64,000 nucleotides of DNA, taken from Lancefieldella rimae ATCC 49626. Lineage in GTDB: Bacteria; Actinomycetota; Coriobacteriia; Coriobacteriales; Atopobiaceae. The position numbers and the translations under genes are program-made. Below are positions 63,403 to 64,000 of this stretch, in pieces. Location: positions 186,001 through 250,000 of the forward strand of contig NZ_ACFE01000001.1 of the NCBI RefSeq assembly GCF_000174015.1. Direction: 5' to 3'. Under the pieces are notes generated by a model. The model was not told the DNA's origin and made no database searches. It was given only the letters and a program-made list of their open reading frames with translations. Position 1 is the first letter of the stretch. Every line of letters starts with the position of its first letter.

Positions 63403-63422
63403 GGCGAGAAGCACTTCTCACC
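63403..63422. repeat. Inverted pair of GGCGAGAAG-type sites, rnj leader
   Basis: GGCGAGAAG (63403-63411) and CTTCTCACC (63414-63422) with CA between; one mismatch in the second arm. Same 2-nt spacing as the pairs at 21299 and 57543. It lies in the rnj 5' leader, downstream of the -10. Confidence 0.85.
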
Positions 63423-63533
63423 TATCGTCTATGCTAAACGTACAGCTAGTGTTTATTATATTTTAAAACTCGTACAAAAGTTTGCTCGATTGTCATCTTA
63501 GTAAAAAACGCAAACTTATACCCCAAAATACAC

Positions 63534-63560
63534 AAAACCCCAGTATTTTACTGGGGTTTT
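63534..63560. terminator. Bidirectional-looking terminator after pnp
   Basis: AAAACCCCAGTA and its perfect complement flank TTT, giving a 12-bp stem with A/T runs on both sides. On minus it would end pnp before the rnj promoter. Confidence 0.9.
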
Positions 63561-63602
63561 GCTATCAGCTTTATTGGCTGCCAAGAAATCTATGCAAAAA
63601 CC

Positions 63603-64000
63603 TTACGCATCATGGTGGCGACGCGGCTGACGACGCTCGCTTGAGCTTCCATTATCGCCAGGATGGCGACGGACGCGTCTCTCCTCATTCTTCTTGCCGG
63701 ATCCGGCAGGAACTTCGGGCTTATCGAGACGATCGAGGGAAATCTTGCCCTTCTCGTCAACTTCAAGAACGCGAACCTTCACTTCGTCTCCGATGGACAG
63801 AACGTCCTCAATTTTCTCAACGCGACCCTGCGCAACACGAGAAATGTGGAGCAAGCCATCTTTACCGGGCAAAAGCTCAACAAAGGCACCAAACGGTTGA
63901 ATGCCCACAACACGACCGGTATATTCCTCGCCTACTTCAGGAACCTTAACGATGGCCTTAATGCGCTCCGCAGCTGCCTCGGCAGCTCCGTTTGTACCGG
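63603..64000 (-). CDS. pnp: Polyribonucleotide nucleotidyltransferase (PNPase), 3' end only
   Basis: The last 132 or so codons; the gene enters from beyond the window edge. The end of the KH domain ([20 protein letters not shown]) and the S1 domain ([63 protein letters not shown], given here as motifs [23 protein letters not shown]) are typical of the PNPase C-terminus, followed by a basic disordered tail ending HHDA. PNPase is a 3'-5' phosphorolytic exonuclease of the RNA degradosome. Confidence 0.9.
   Translation of the reverse strand, partial: GTNGAAEAAAERIKAIVKVPEVGEEYTGRVVGIQPFGAFVELLPGKDGLLHISRVAQGRVEKIEDVLSIGDEVKVRVLEVDEKGKISLDRLDKPEVPAGSGKKNEERRVRRHPGDNGSSSERRQPRRHHDA

Larger units (their letters stand above)
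2371..63411. repeat. Dispersed over-represented nonamer GGCGAGAAG(NNC), about 21 exact copies
   Basis: Exact GGCGAGAAG on plus: 2371, 10384, 12211, 18727, 21299, 24810, 26392, 30867, 47554, 63403. Exact CTTCTCGCC on plus (same motif on minus): 6651, 7162, 14938, 17352, 19547, 21310, 33667, 46301, 49236, 55683, 57554. In 19 of 21 the third base after the nonamer is C. About 18 further GCGAGAAG octamers lack the first G, most also with NNC. Fifteen lie in genes, six between genes. Positions were found by eye and a few may be missed. Confidence 0.85.

Noticed and set aside
2371-63411. Codon bias as the source of the GGCGAGAAG excess
   Set aside because: The word is read in all frames and both orientations, lies between genes too, and keeps a C three bases downstream; codon use cannot make this.
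1-64000. CRISPR array or insertion sequence
   Set aside because: No regularly spaced 25-40 bp repeats and no transposase reading frame were found; the 11-bp arrays are far too short to be CRISPR.

Overview
The window is a 64-kb piece of an ordinary bacterial chromosome. It most likely comes from a member of the Coriobacteriia, close to Atopobium/Lancefieldella. The pointers are a mid-range GC content by eye, a Gram-positive (CGAAC-N4-GTTCG type) LexA box, the gene order nrdR / LysM protein / lexA known from actinobacteria, cmk fused to plsC, RNase J and RNase Y together, SpoVS in a genome otherwise showing no sporulation genes, and pyruvate phosphate dikinase. The taxonomy is inference. No prophage, insertion sequence or CRISPR array was found. 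Nearly all genes lie on the minus strand; only lexA and its downstream partner are on plus.

Layout, low to high coordinate (so mostly 3' to 5' of the transcripts). 1-17.3 kb: a cut Uup-like ABC-F ATPase, coaBC, zinc-ribbon coiled-coil protein, cysteine desulfurase, rpe, then a tight chain scpA-scpB-rluB-phosphatase-(cmk::plsC)-ispH-der-plsY-gpsA, a site-2 protease, a small membrane protein and a second ABC-F ATPase. 17.3-19.5 kb: a gene-poor stretch with structured repeats, a GNAT acetyltransferase, a small membrane protein and three tRNAs (Val, a CAU tRNA, Ala). 19.5-30.2 kb: proS-ispG-rseP-dxr-cdsA-uppS-frr-pyrH and tsf-rpsB. 30.2-36.8 kb: xerC, trmFO, dprA, comM, yraN, rnhB, rplS. 37-43.4 kb: dgt, ppdK, a purine permease, dut, nrdR. 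43.5-45.6 kb: the SOS divergon (LysM membrane protein / lexA / acyltransferase-like membrane protein). 45.6-64 kb: hflX-miaA-miaB-spoVS-GHKL ATPase-rny, recX-recA, cinA-pgsA-rimO-yajQ, RodZ-like protein-ftsK-rnj, and the 3' end of pnp.

Two signals are not explained by the genes. First, a nonamer, GGCGAGAAG, most often followed by NNC, occurs about 21 times exactly (0.5 expected by chance on two strands), equally in both orientations, in every reading frame, and several times as inverted pairs with a 2-nt spacer between genes. This is how DNA uptake sequences behave in naturally transformable bacteria. Second, upstream of both the yraN-comM-dprA operon and recA there is an array of four direct repeats of the type TATCTGAC with an exact 11-bp period. 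These genes include the recombination mediators of natural transformation (DprA, ComM, RecA). Together they suggest an undescribed transformation system with its own uptake signal and regulator in this lineage. Counts were made by eye and need a computed check.

Functionally the rest is core: isoprenoid precursor synthesis (dxr, ispG, ispH, uppS), phospholipid synthesis (gpsA, plsY, plsC, cdsA, pgsA), translation and tRNA modification (proS, tsf, rpsB, rplS, frr, miaA, miaB, rimO, trmFO, rluB), chromosome segregation (scpA, scpB, ftsK, xerC), RNA decay (rny, rnj, pnp), nucleotide pools (dut, dgt, nrdR, pyrH, cmk) and the SOS response (lexA, recA, recX).
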